This document shows, one piece after another, positions 27,616 to 36,878 of a DNA stretch of 64,000 nucleotides (the stretch's first letter is position 1; each line of letters opens with the position of its first letter). The stretch is from Enterobacteriaceae bacterium RIT693 (GTDB lineage Bacteria; Pseudomonadota; Gammaproteobacteria; Enterobacterales; Enterobacteriaceae). The stretch is from assembly GCA_009668225.1 (NCBI GenBank), contig WJYK01000001.1:434001-498000 (forward strand), read 5' to 3'. A model generated the notes under the pieces. It was not told where the DNA came from and made no database searches. It saw only the letters and a list, made by a program, of their open reading frames with translations. The translations under genes were made by a program, and so were the position numbers.

Positions 27616-29297
27616 CTTTTCGCCCCTGCGTACTCATCCCCTGCTACAACCACGGGGCGATGATGCCACGCGTTCTTACGCGTCTGGCCCCCTTTGGTTT
27701 ACCCTGCATCGTGGTGGACGACGGCAGCGACGAGGTCACCCGCCAGACTCTTGAACAACTGGATGCTCAACATGCAAACCTGACGCTGATTCGCCTGCCG
27801 GCGAATGCCGGAAAAGGTGAAGCCGTCATTCAGGGGCTGAAAATTGCCGCCGAAAAGGGCTATACCCACGCCGTACAGGTCGATGCCGACGGGCAGCACG
27901 CCGTTGAAGATATCCCGAAATTGCTTGCGCTGGCACAGCTGCACCCGGACGCGCTCATCTCCGGGCAACCCATTTATGACGATTCCATTCCTCGCTCACG
28001 CTTGTATGGCCGCTGGGTAACCCACGTGTGGGTGTGGATAGAAACGCTTTCGCTGCAGCTTAAAGACAGCATGTGCGGGTTCCGCGTTTATCCGGTAGCC
28101 CCTACGCTGCAGCTGGCTAAACGCGTTCCCCTGGGCAAACGGATGGACTTCGACACCGAAGTCATGGTGCGCCTCTACTGGCAGGGCAACACCAGCTATT
28201 TCGTGCCAACCCGCGTCACCTATCCGCAGGACGGCCTGTCGCACTTTGACGCGCTGAAAGATAACTGCCGTATTTCGCTGATGCACACCCGCCTGTTCTT
28301 CGGCATGCTGCCGCGCATCCCTTCCCTGCTGTTCCGCCGTAAAAAACAACACTGGGCAAAACAGAAAGAGGTTAAAGGCTTGTGGGGAATGCGCCTGATG
28401 CTGCTGGTCTGGCGCCTGCTGGGACGAAGGGCATTTTCGCTGCTGCTTTATCCGGTCGTGGGCGTTTACTGGCTCACCGCACACCGCGCTCGTAAAGCCT
28501 CACAAAGCTGGATTTCACGCGTACGCACGCAGCTGGCGGCCCGCAGCATGCCGATACCGGAAAACCTGACCAGCTTCCGCCACTTCCTGCGCTTTGGCGA
28601 TGCCATGCTGGATAAAGTCGCTGGCTGGCGTGGCGAACTGCAGCTGGGTCGTGATGTTTTGTTCGCCTCAGGCGCGGAACAAACGCTCAACACCAGCAGC
28701 ACCGCGGGAAAACTGCTTCTGGCGTCGCATCTTGGTGACGTTGAAGCCTGCCGCTCGCTGGCTCAACTTGAGGGCAGCAAAACCATCAATGCCCTGGTGT
28801 TCAACGATAACGCCCAGCGCTTTAAGCAAATTATGCAGGAGATGGCGCCCGAAGCCGGATTAAACCTGATACCGGTGGCCGACATTGGGCCGGAGACCGC
28901 CATGCTGCTCAAAGACAAGCTGGATCGCGGCGAGTGGATTGCCATCGTTGGCGATCGCGTCGCGGTTAATCCCCAGCGCGGCAACGAATGGCGCGTTTGC
29001 TGGAGCCCGTTTATGGGCCAGGTGGCCCCGTTCCCGCAGGGCCCGTTTATTCTGGCTTCGATTTTGCGCTGCCCGGTCGAGCTGATTTTTGCACTCCGTC
29101 AGGACGGCAAGTTACGCATTCATTGTGAACCCTTTGCCGACCCGCTGCTGCTGCCACGTGCGGAGCGCCAGGCCGCACTGCAACGCACCATCGACCGCTA
29201 CGCGGAGCGCCTTGAACACTATGCTCTGCAATCGCCGCTCGACTGGTTTAATTTTTTCGATTTCTGGCAACTGCCGGACATCAAAGACAAGGAGTAA
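27606..29297 (+). CDS. apeJ: ApeJ, glycosyltransferase-acyltransferase fusion
   Basis: 563-residue two-domain protein. Residues 1-245 form a GT-A (family 2) glycosyltransferase with VVDDGSDE and the metal-binding DADGQHAVEDIP. Residues about 260-560 resemble the LpxL/HtrB acyltransferase family (WISRVRTQLAA, NALVFNDNAQRF, GDRVAVNPQRG). The fusion is typical of aryl polyene clusters and suggests coupling of the polyene to a sugar or lipid carrier at the inner membrane; the precise substrate is unknown. It overlaps apeI by 10 bp. Confidence 0.9.
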   Translation: MSLTFRPCVLIPCYNHGAMMPRVLTRLAPFGLPCIVVDDGSDEVTRQTLEQLDAQHANLTLIRLPANAGKGEAVIQGLKIAAEKGYTHAVQVDADGQHAVEDIPKLLALAQLHPDALISGQPIYDDSIPRSRLYGRWVTHVWVWIETLSLQLKDSMCGFRVYPVAPTLQLAKRVPLGKRMDFDTEVMVRLYWQGNTSYFVPTRVTYPQDGLSHFDALKDNCRISLMHTRLFFGMLPRIPSLLFRRKKQHWAKQKEVKGLWGMRLMLLVWRLLGRRAFSLLLYPVVGVYWLTAHRARKASQSWISRVRTQLAARSMPIPENLTSFRHFLRFGDAMLDKVAGWRGELQLGRDVLFASGAEQTLNTSSTAGKLLLASHLGDVEACRSLAQLEGSKTINALVFNDNAQRFKQIMQEMAPEAGLNLIPVADIGPETAMLLKDKLDRGEWIAIVGDRVAVNPQRGNEWRVCWSPFMGQVAPFPQGPFILASILRCPVELIFALRQDGKLRIHCEPFADPLLLPRAERQAALQRTIDRYAERLEHYALQSPLDWFNFFDFWQLPDIKDKE

Positions 29298-29300
29298 AGG

Positions 29301-29723
29301 GTGCACAACGATCCCCGTTTTACCGCTGAAGTCGAGTTGACCATCCCTTTTCATGACGTCGATATGATGGGTGTTGCCTGGCACGGCAACTATTTTCGCT
29401 ACTTCGAAATCGCCCGTGAGGCGCTGCTTAATCAGTTCAACTACGGCTACCGCCAGATGAAAGAGTCGGGGTATTTGTGGCCGGTGGTCGATACCCGCGT
29501 GAAATACCGCAACGCGCTGACCTTTGAACAGCGTATTCGCGTTCGGGCGCGCATTGAGGAATACGAAAACCGCCTGCGCATCGGCTATGAAATTTTTGAT
29601 GCGGAAACCGGAAAGCGAGCCACCACCGGCTATACCATCCAGGTTGCGGTCGAAGAAAAAAGCCATGAATTGTGCTTTGTCTGCCCGGATATTCTGTTTG
29701 AACGTATGGGAGTAACTCCATGA
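29301..29723 (+). CDS. apeK: ApeK, acyl-CoA/ACP thioesterase
   Basis: 140-residue hotdog thioesterase of the 4-hydroxybenzoyl-CoA thioesterase type. The motif FHDVDMMGVAWHGNYFRYFEIARE carries the catalytic Asp and the helix seen in YbgC-like enzymes. Translation starts at GTG 29301 after AAGGAGTAAAGG. It could release or proofread polyene chains on the ACPs. It overlaps apeL by 4 bp. Confidence 0.9.
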   Translation: MHNDPRFTAEVELTIPFHDVDMMGVAWHGNYFRYFEIAREALLNQFNYGYRQMKESGYLWPVVDTRVKYRNALTFEQRIRVRARIEEYENRLRIGYEIFDAETGKRATTGYTIQVAVEEKSHELCFVCPDILFERMGVTP

Positions 29724-30325
29724 AATACTGGCCAATGCTGGCACTGCTGATCAGCCCCTTCGTCAACGCTCTGACGCTTGACGCTCTACAACAGCGTTTT
29801 ACCGAACAGCCGGTTATCCGCGCCCATTTTGAGCAGAGCCGCACTATCAAAGATCTGCCTCAGCCGCTGAAATCATCCGGCGAGATGCTGATAGCCAGGG
29901 ATAAAGGTCTGCTGTGGGACCAGACCAGCCCTTTCTCCATGAAGCTGCTGCTGGATGACACCCGAATGGTCCAGGCCATCAACGGCCAGCCACCTCAAAC
30001 AATCACCGCGGAAAATAACCCGCAGATGTTTCAGTTTAACCACCTGCTGCGGGCGCTGTTCCAGGCCGACCGCAAAGTCCTGGAGCAAAACTTCCGCGTG
30101 GAGTTTACCGATAAAGGCGAAGGCCGCTGGACGCTGCGCCTGACGCCAATCGTCACGCCGCTGGATAAGATCTTCGCCACCATAGACCTGGCAGGCGGCC
30201 AGTATCTGGACAGCATTCAGCTGAATGACAAACAAGGCGATCGCACGGATATCGCACTCTCTCAACATCAACTGACCCCGGCCAAGCTCACCGATGAAGA
30301 ACGCCAACGCTTTGCCAGTCAGTAA
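29720..30325 (+). CDS. apeL: ApeL, LolA-like periplasmic lipid carrier
   Basis: 201-residue exported protein with a short signal peptide (cut after FVNA near residue 18) and a LolA-type fold start (ALQQRFTEQPVIRAHFEQSRT), including a WDQTSPF strand. In aryl polyene clusters this protein is proposed to shuttle the finished lipid-linked product across the periplasm. Its end overlaps the apeM start by 32 bp. Confidence 0.9.
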   Translation: MKYWPMLALLISPFVNALTLDALQQRFTEQPVIRAHFEQSRTIKDLPQPLKSSGEMLIARDKGLLWDQTSPFSMKLLLDDTRMVQAINGQPPQTITAENNPQMFQFNHLLRALFQADRKVLEQNFRVEFTDKGEGRWTLRLTPIVTPLDKIFATIDLAGGQYLDSIQLNDKQGDRTDIALSQHQLTPAKLTDEERQRFASQ

Positions 30326-32618
30326 CCGTAAAACCCCTGCCGTGCTGTGGGGAATCGCCTGCCTGATCATGCTGGCGGCTTTACTCACGCTATTGCCCGG
30401 TTCGAGGATGAACAGCAGCGTGCTGGCCATGCTGCCAAAACAGGCGCTGGGCGCTATTCCTCCCGCCCTGAACGATGGCTTTATGCAGCGTCTGGACAAG
30501 CAGCTGGTCTGGCTGGTCAGCCCGGGGAAAAAAGCCGACCCGACGGTGGCGCAGGCCTGGCTTGCTCTCCTGCAGCGCTCTCATGCGCTTGCGGAAGTCA
30601 AAGGCCCGATGGACGCCGCCGCCCAGCAACAATGGGGGGCTTTTTTCTGGCAACATCGCAACGGCATGCTCGACGGCGACACGCGAGCACGCCTGCAAAA
30701 CGGCGGTAATGCTCAGGCGCAGTGGATTCTCTCTCAGCTTTACTCCGCCTTTTCCGGCGTTAGCGGTAAAGAGCTGCAAAACGATCCGCTGATGCTGATG
30801 CGTGGCTCACAGCTTGCCATGGCCAAAAATGGCCAGCGCCTCAGGCTAATGGACGGCTGGCTGGTGACGCAGGATGAGCACGGCAATTACTGGTATTTAC
30901 TGCACGGTGAACTGGCAGGTTCCTCCTTTGATATGCAGCAAACGCACGCTCTGGTTACCACCCTGGACTCGCTGAAACAGCAATTAACAGGGCGCTACCC
31001 ACAGGCGCAAATTCTGTCGCGCGGCACGGTATTTTACAGCGACTATGCCAGCCAGCAGGCGAAGAAGGATATTTCAACGCTGGGTGTAGCCACCCTTCTC
31101 GGCGTGGTGCTGCTGATTGTGGCGGTCTTCCGCTCGCTGCGTCCGCTGCTGCTGTGCGTTATTTCCATCGGTATCGGCGCGCTTGCCGGTACCGTTGTCA
31201 CCCTGCTTATCTTCGGCGAACTACACCTGATGACGCTGGTGATGAGTATGAGCATCATCGGTATTTCCGCCGACTATACGCTTTACTACCTGACCGAGCG
31301 CATGGTGCACGGCGGCGAAGTCACGCCGTGGCAAAGCCTGGCGAAAGTGCGTAACGCGCTGCTTTTGGCGCTGTTCACCACCGTCGCCGCCTACCTGATA
31401 ATGATGCTCGCCCCGTTTCCAGGCATTCGGCAAATGGCGGTTTTCGCCGCCGTGGGGTTAAGCGCTTCCTGCTTTACGGTCATTTTTTGGTACCCGTGGC
31501 TTTGCCACGGCCTACCGGTTCGCCCGGTTCCAGCCATGGTCCTTATGCTGCGCTGGCTGGCCGCCTGGCGACGGAATAAAAAACTCGCCGTTGGGCTGCC
31601 TGTTGCGCTGGCAATCTTCTCGCTGGCGGGCATTTCGACACTCAAAGTCGATGACGATATCTCTCAGCTACAGGCGCTGCCACAGCATTTGCTCGCCCAG
31701 GAGAAAGCCATTACCGCCCTGACCGGGCAAAGCGTCGACCAGAAATGGTTCGTGGTCTATGGCAATTCCCCGCAGCAAACGCTGGAGCGGCTTGAGGCCT
31801 TTACGCCCGCGCTGGAGCAGGCAAAGCACAGTGGCCTGATCGGGGGCTACCGTACGCTACCGATCAACTCGCTTGTTCGTCAACGGCAGGATTTAACGCT
31901 TTTACAGCGTGCTACCCCGGCCGTTGCGCAGGCACTGCAGCAGGCCGGGCTACAAACGGTTACGCCAGATCTTAGCCCGATGCCGGTATCGGTAGCCGAC
32001 TGGCTAAAAAGCCCGGCAAGCGAAGGATGGCGCCTGCTGTGGATCACGCTGAGCAATGGCGAAAGCGGCGTGCTGGTGCCGGTTGATGGCGTTAAGCAAA
32101 CCGACGCATTAAACGGACTTGCAGCAAAACAGCCGGGCGTTGCCTGGGTCGATCGGAAAGACACTTTTGACGCGCTGTTCGCGCTTTATCGGCATATTCT
32201 GACCGGCCTGTTGCTGGTGGCATTAGCCGTCATCGCCTGCGGTGCCATGCTCCGTCTTGGCTGGCGCAAAGGGCTTATCAGCCTGGTGCCTTCTATTCTG
32301 TCACTGGGCTGCGGCCTGGCCGCTTTATCGCTGAGCGGTCACGCCGTGAACCTGTTTTCGCTGCTGGCCCTCGTCCTTGTGCTCGGCATCGGCATTAACT
32401 ACACGCTGTTTTTCAGCAACCCGCGCGGCACGCCGCTGACCTCCCTGCTCGCCATCACGCTGGCAATGGTCACAACGTTACTGACGCTCGGCATGCTGGT
32501 CTTTAGCGCCACGCAGGCAATAAGCAGTTTTGGCATCGTTCTGGTCAGCGGGATTTTTACCGCTTTCCTGCTGTCGCCGCTGGCCATGCCCGCTAAAAAA
32601 GGGAAAAGAAGAAAATGA
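30294..32618 (+). CDS. apeM: ApeM, MMPL/RND-family exporter
   Basis: 774-residue inner-membrane protein with two repeats, each of a periplasmic loop and a bundle of membrane helices (about 12 in all). It has the MMPL-type stretch MTLVMSMSIIGISADYTLYYLTERM near residue 313, with the buried Asp, and its counterpart LVLGIGINYTLFFS near 690. It should extract the polyene product from the inner membrane for hand-over to ApeL. It overlaps apeN by 4 bp. Confidence 0.92.
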   Translation: MKNANALPVSNRKTPAVLWGIACLIMLAALLTLLPGSRMNSSVLAMLPKQALGAIPPALNDGFMQRLDKQLVWLVSPGKKADPTVAQAWLALLQRSHALAEVKGPMDAAAQQQWGAFFWQHRNGMLDGDTRARLQNGGNAQAQWILSQLYSAFSGVSGKELQNDPLMLMRGSQLAMAKNGQRLRLMDGWLVTQDEHGNYWYLLHGELAGSSFDMQQTHALVTTLDSLKQQLTGRYPQAQILSRGTVFYSDYASQQAKKDISTLGVATLLGVVLLIVAVFRSLRPLLLCVISIGIGALAGTVVTLLIFGELHLMTLVMSMSIIGISADYTLYYLTERMVHGGEVTPWQSLAKVRNALLLALFTTVAAYLIMMLAPFPGIRQMAVFAAVGLSASCFTVIFWYPWLCHGLPVRPVPAMVLMLRWLAAWRRNKKLAVGLPVALAIFSLAGISTLKVDDDISQLQALPQHLLAQEKAITALTGQSVDQKWFVVYGNSPQQTLERLEAFTPALEQAKHSGLIGGYRTLPINSLVRQRQDLTLLQRATPAVAQALQQAGLQTVTPDLSPMPVSVADWLKSPASEGWRLLWITLSNGESGVLVPVDGVKQTDALNGLAAKQPGVAWVDRKDTFDALFALYRHILTGLLLVALAVIACGAMLRLGWRKGLISLVPSILSLGCGLAALSLSGHAVNLFSLLALVLVLGIGINYTLFFSNPRGTPLTSLLAITLAMVTTLLTLGMLVFSATQAISSFGIVLVSGIFTAFLLSPLAMPAKKGKRRK

Positions 32619-33199
32619 TGAAGCTTAACTTTTGGCACGCCGTACCGCTTGTTGCCGCGCTGATGCTTACCGGCTGTAGCCACTCGCAAAAAGACCAGCA
32701 AGGTCGCCCGCAGGCCTGGCTGGAGCCTGGCGCGCGCGTCACGCTCCCGGCTCCGGGGATCTCCCCGGCGGTGAACGCCCAGCAACTGCTAACCGGCAGC
32801 TTCAACGGACAAACCCAATCGCTTTTGGTGATGCTTAGCGCTGACGATAAAAAGCTGACGCTGGCCGGTTTGTCTTCGGTAGGTATCCGCCTGTTTCTCG
32901 TCACCTACGATGAGAAGGGGCTGCATACAGAACAATCGATCGTCGTCCCACAGATGCCTCCGGCAAGCCAGGTTTTGGCCGATGTGATGCTAAGCCACTG
33001 GCCGATTTCCGCCTGGCAGCCACAGTTGCCGAAGGGCTGGACGCTCACCGACAAAGGCGATAAGCGCGAGCTACGCAATGCCAGCGGCAAGCTAGTGACC
33101 GAAATCACCTACCTGATGCGTAAGGGCCAGCGCGAGCCGATAAGCATTCAGCAGCATGTCTTTAAGTACCACATCACCATTCAATATCTGGGTGACTGA
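32615..33199 (+). CDS. apeN: ApeN, lipoprotein (DUF3261 type)
   Basis: 194-residue predicted outer-membrane lipoprotein with lipobox LMLTGC (Cys21). The mature domain resembles LolB-like receptors and belongs to the DUF3261 group that accompanies aryl polyene exporters. With ApeL and ApeM it would complete a dedicated Lol-like route. apeO starts just after its stop. Confidence 0.87.
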   Translation: MMKLNFWHAVPLVAALMLTGCSHSQKDQQGRPQAWLEPGARVTLPAPGISPAVNAQQLLTGSFNGQTQSLLVMLSADDKKLTLAGLSSVGIRLFLVTYDEKGLHTEQSIVVPQMPPASQVLADVMLSHWPISAWQPQLPKGWTLTDKGDKRELRNASGKLVTEITYLMRKGQREPISIQQHVFKYHITIQYLGD

Positions 33200-33200
33200 G

Positions 33201-34370
33201 ATGATTTATATTTCCGCCGTCGGGATGATAAACGCGCTGGGCAATAACCTCGATGACATCGCCGCCAATCTGACTCAGGGCTGCGCGCCCGGTATGCGGC
33301 CACGCAGCGGCTGGCTGCAGGGGCACTCAGAGGCCGTTTTGGGTGGCGTTGACGGTGAGCTACCGGCCATTCCGGATACCTTCGCCGCCCACCGCTCCCG
33401 TAACAACCAGCTGCTTTTAGCGGCGCTGGCGCAAATTCAGCCGCAGGTGGATGACGCGATTAAAAAGTATGGCCACGACCGCGTTGCGGTGGTCCTCGGC
33501 ACCAGCACCTCCGGGTTGGATGAAGGCGATAGCCATGTCAACCTGACGCTTAACGGCAAAGAGAGCGGCGCCTGGCATTATCCTCAGCAGGAACTCGGCG
33601 ACCCTTCCCGCTTTCTTAGCCACTGGCTACAGCTTGAGGGACCTGCGTTTACGCTCTCCACCGCCTGCTCCTCCAGCGCCAGGGCAATTATCAGCGGCCG
33701 CCGTTTGATTGAGGCCGGGCTTGCCGATGTGGCCATCGTTGGCGGGGCCGACACGCTAAGCCGCATGCCGGTTAACGGCTTCCACAGCCTTGAGTCGCTC
33801 TCTGCCGAGCTGTGTGAACCCTTTGCCAGGGATCGCCACGGCATCACGATTGGTGAAGGTGCCGCGTTAATGCTGCTGACCAAAGCGCCGCAGCCCATCG
33901 CGCTGCTTGGCGTGGGTGAGTCCAGCGATGCTCATCATATTTCAGCCCCTCATCCGGAAGGTGAAGGGGCTATTCGCGCTATTCAACAGGCGCTTGCCGA
34001 CGCAGGAATGACGCCGGGCGAGGTCGGCTACGTCAACCTGCACGGCACCGCCACGCCGCTAAATGACAAGGTTGAGTCCAGCGTCATGCACGCGCTGTTT
34101 GGTGAGCAGGTTCCCTGCAGCTCGACCAAGCATCTTACGGGGCATACGCTGGGGGCGGCGGGCATTACCGAAGCGGCCATTGCCATGCTGATTTTGCAGC
34201 GGGACCTGCCCCTGCCTCCGCAGGATTTCAGCCGTTCACCTCGCGATCCGGCCCTGCCGCCCTGCGGCATTATTGACAGCACGAGGCCGCTTGAGCGCCC
34301 GGTTATCCTCTCAAACTCTTTCGCCTTTGGCGGAAACAACGCCAGTATTCTGCTCGGGAGAATGCCATGA
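33201..34370 (+). CDS. apeO: ApeO, beta-ketoacyl-ACP synthase
   Basis: 389-residue condensing enzyme of the FabF/KAS II type. The catalytic triad is intact: Cys in TLSTACSSSARA (near residue 155), His in YVNLHGTATPLND (near 285) and His in STKHLTGHTLGAAG (near 317). It is reported to work as a heterodimer with ApeC. The ATG at 33201 directly follows the apeN stop; the apparent 15-residue extension lies inside apeN. Confidence 0.94.
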   Translation: MIYISAVGMINALGNNLDDIAANLTQGCAPGMRPRSGWLQGHSEAVLGGVDGELPAIPDTFAAHRSRNNQLLLAALAQIQPQVDDAIKKYGHDRVAVVLGTSTSGLDEGDSHVNLTLNGKESGAWHYPQQELGDPSRFLSHWLQLEGPAFTLSTACSSSARAIISGRRLIEAGLADVAIVGGADTLSRMPVNGFHSLESLSAELCEPFARDRHGITIGEGAALMLLTKAPQPIALLGVGESSDAHHISAPHPEGEGAIRAIQQALADAGMTPGEVGYVNLHGTATPLNDKVESSVMHALFGEQVPCSSTKHLTGHTLGAAGITEAAIAMLILQRDLPLPPQDFSRSPRDPALPPCGIIDSTRPLERPVILSNSFAFGGNNASILLGRMP

Positions 34371-34843
34371 GCCACTACTTACACCCGGCGGAATACCTGC
34401 CGCACGACGCGCCAATGCTGCTGCTTGAAGACGTCATCAACGTCACGGACGACACCACCATTTGTGAGGTGACGGTCACCGAAACCGGCGTGCTGGGGCA
34501 GTTTATTGATGATCGGGGGAGCCTGCCGGGCTGGTATGCGCTTGAGCTGATGGCACAGACCGTCGGCGTCTGGTCCGGCTGGCATCGTAAACAACATGGG
34601 CAGGACAGCATTAGCCTTGGCATGGTGCTTGGCGCACGAGAGCTCGTCTGCGCGGCCGGCATACTGCCTGCAAACGCCAGGCTCACCATTACGGTAAAAT
34701 TATTAATGCAAGACGAGCGCTTCGGCAGTTTCGAATGCGCAATTAGCGTAGGCAATGAGACGCTGGCAACCGGCCGGATCAACACTTTCCAGCCCACCAC
34801 AGAAGAGTTAACAACGCTTTTTCATCAGGGATCTACAGCATGA
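34367..34843 (+). CDS. apeP: ApeP, 3-hydroxyacyl-ACP dehydratase
   Basis: 158-residue hotdog protein, second dehydratase of the cluster. LPHDAPMLLLEDVINV at the start and GWYALELMAQTVGVWSGWH near residue 60 match the FabA/FabZ-like family that pairs with ApeI. It overlaps apeO and apeQ by 4 bp each. Confidence 0.9.
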   Translation: MSHYLHPAEYLPHDAPMLLLEDVINVTDDTTICEVTVTETGVLGQFIDDRGSLPGWYALELMAQTVGVWSGWHRKQHGQDSISLGMVLGARELVCAAGILPANARLTITVKLLMQDERFGSFECAISVGNETLATGRINTFQPTTEELTTLFHQGSTA

Positions 34844-35571
34844 GTCGTTCTGTTCTGGTTACCGGTGCCAGCAAAGGCATTGGCAGCGCCATCGCCCGCA
34901 AGCTTGCCGCCGATGGGTTTGTTATCGGCGTACATTACCATCGCGATGCCGAAGGGGCGCAGCAAACGCTCGATAGCATCCTGGCCGCGGGCGGTGCCGG
35001 CCGCCTACTCTGTTTTGACGTGGGTAACCGCGAACAATGCCGCGAAGTGCTCGAGCAAGATATGGAAGCACACGGCCCGTGGTATGGCGTGGTGAATAAC
35101 GCAGGTATCGCACGTGATGCGGCGTTTCCGGCGCTCAGCGACGATGACTGGGATGCGGTGATCCACACTAATCTGGACAGCTTCTACAACGTTATCCAGC
35201 CGTGCATTATGCCGATGATTGCTACTCGCCGGGGCGGTCGCATCATCACGCTTTCTTCGGTGTCCGGCATAATGGGTAACCGCGGCCAGGTTAACTACAG
35301 CGCGGCCAAAGCGGGTATTATTGGCGCAACCAAGGCACTGGCCATTGAGCTGGCAAAACGTAAGATTACCGTGAACTGCATCGCTCCGGGCCTTATCGAT
35401 ACCGGCATGATTGAAATGGAAGAGGCGGCGCTGAAAGAGGCGATGTCGATGATCCCCATGAAGCGCACCGGCCAGGTAGAGGAAGTCGCCGGGCTGGCCA
35501 GTTATTTAATGTCTGATATTGCGGGCTACGTAACCCGACAGGTTATTTCCATCAACGGAGGGATGCTATGA
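34840..35571 (+). CDS. apeQ: ApeQ, 3-ketoacyl-ACP reductase (FabG-like)
   Basis: 243-residue short-chain dehydrogenase. It shows the NADPH-binding TGASKGIGSAIA at the N terminus, NNAGIARD near residue 86, catalytic SSVSGIMGN with YSAAKAG (Tyr and Lys near 150), and the FabG-like end VTRQVISINGGML. It reduces the beta-keto group after each condensation. Confidence 0.95.
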   Translation: MSRSVLVTGASKGIGSAIARKLAADGFVIGVHYHRDAEGAQQTLDSILAAGGAGRLLCFDVGNREQCREVLEQDMEAHGPWYGVVNNAGIARDAAFPALSDDDWDAVIHTNLDSFYNVIQPCIMPMIATRRGGRIITLSSVSGIMGNRGQVNYSAAKAGIIGATKALAIELAKRKITVNCIAPGLIDTGMIEMEEAALKEAMSMIPMKRTGQVEEVAGLASYLMSDIAGYVTRQVISINGGML

Positions 35572-36797
35572 CACGTCGTGTCGTGATTACGGGCATGGGC
35601 GGCGTCACCGCCTTTGGAGAGGACTGGCAGAGCGTATCCGCCAGGCTGCTGGCGTATGAAAATGCGGTGCGCAAAATGCCGGAGTGGCAAGTTTACGACG
35701 GGCTGCATACGCTGCTCGGCGCCCCCATTGATGACTTTACACTACCGGAACACTATACCCGCAAGCGCATTCGTGCCATGGGGCGGGTCTCACTGATGTC
35801 GACCCGCGCGACTGAACTTGCCCTGGAGCAGGCAGGGTTAATCGGTGACGCCGTGCTGACCAACGGCGAAACGGGCATTGCTTACGGCTCATCAACCGGC
35901 AGTACCGGCCCGGTGAGTGAGTTCGCCACCATGCTGACGGAAAAGCACACCAATAACATTACCGGCACGACCTATGTTCAAATGATGCCGCACACCACCG
36001 CCGTCAATACCGGGCTGTTCTTTGGTCTGCGCGGCCGGGTTATCCCGACCTCCAGCGCCTGTACGTCTGGCAGCCAGGCCATTGGCTATGCGTGGGAGGC
36101 TATCCGCCACGGTTACCAGACGGTGATGGTTGCCGGAGGCGCCGAAGAACTCTGCCCTTCCGAAGCCGCAGTGTTCGATACCCTGTTTGCCACCAGCCAG
36201 CGTAACGACCAGCCTAAAACGACCCCCTCGCCTTTCGACCAGAAGCGCGACGGCCTGGTGATCGGCGAAGGTGCCGGTACGTTGATTCTGGAAGAATTGG
36301 AGCATGCGAAAGCGCGTGGTGCCACCATCTACGGTGAGATAGTCGGCTTTGCCACCAACTGCGATGCGGCGCACATCACCCAGCCGCAGCGCGAAACCAT
36401 GCAAATCTGCATGGAACAGTCGCTAAAAATGGCTGGCCTGAGCGCGCGGGATATGGGCTATATCTCGGCTCACGGTACGGCAACCGACCGCGGTGACATC
36501 GCGGAAAGTCTGGCCACAGAGGCTATCTATGGCAACAGCGTGCCAATCTCTTCGCTGAAAAGCTACTTCGGACATACGCTGGGCGCCTGTGGTGCACTCG
36601 AAGCCTGGATGAGCCTGCAGATGATGCGTGAAGGCTGGTTCGCCCCTACCCTCAACCTGAGCCAACCGGACGAACAATGCGGCGCACTGGACTACATCAT
36701 GGGTACAGCGCGGAAGATTGACTGCGAGTTCCTGCAGAGCAATAACTTCGCTTTCGGGGGGATTAATACCTCTATTATCATTAAGCGCTGGGCTTAA
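35568..36797 (+). CDS. apeR: ApeR, beta-ketoacyl-ACP synthase
   Basis: 409-residue FabF-type condensing enzyme closing the cluster. The active-site Cys lies in PTSSACTSGSQAIG (near residue 163) and the two His in YISAHGTATDRGD (near 304) and LKSYFGHTLGACG (near 338). Thus three ketosynthase-type genes (C, O, R) are present. It overlaps apeQ by 4 bp and is followed by a CCCTC...GAGGG hairpin and then the 574-bp repeat. Confidence 0.94.
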   Translation: MTRRVVITGMGGVTAFGEDWQSVSARLLAYENAVRKMPEWQVYDGLHTLLGAPIDDFTLPEHYTRKRIRAMGRVSLMSTRATELALEQAGLIGDAVLTNGETGIAYGSSTGSTGPVSEFATMLTEKHTNNITGTTYVQMMPHTTAVNTGLFFGLRGRVIPTSSACTSGSQAIGYAWEAIRHGYQTVMVAGGAEELCPSEAAVFDTLFATSQRNDQPKTTPSPFDQKRDGLVIGEGAGTLILEELEHAKARGATIYGEIVGFATNCDAAHITQPQRETMQICMEQSLKMAGLSARDMGYISAHGTATDRGDIAESLATEAIYGNSVPISSLKSYFGHTLGACGALEAWMSLQMMREGWFAPTLNLSQPDEQCGALDYIMGTARKIDCEFLQSNNFAFGGINTSIIIKRWA

Positions 36798-36814
36798 TAT
36801 TTTTCCCTCACCGT

Positions 36815-36840
36815 GGCCCTCTTCTACAGGGGAGAGGGCA
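36815..36840. terminator. Hairpin after apeR
   Basis: GCCCTCTTC pairs with GGGAGAGGGC around tacag. It marks the end of the aryl polyene cluster and matches a recurring CCCTC...GAGGG hairpin type in the window. Confidence 0.55.
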
Positions 36841-36878
36841 TTGTCGTGCTGTTCATACTTTTCCTACAAGGGCAGGCT

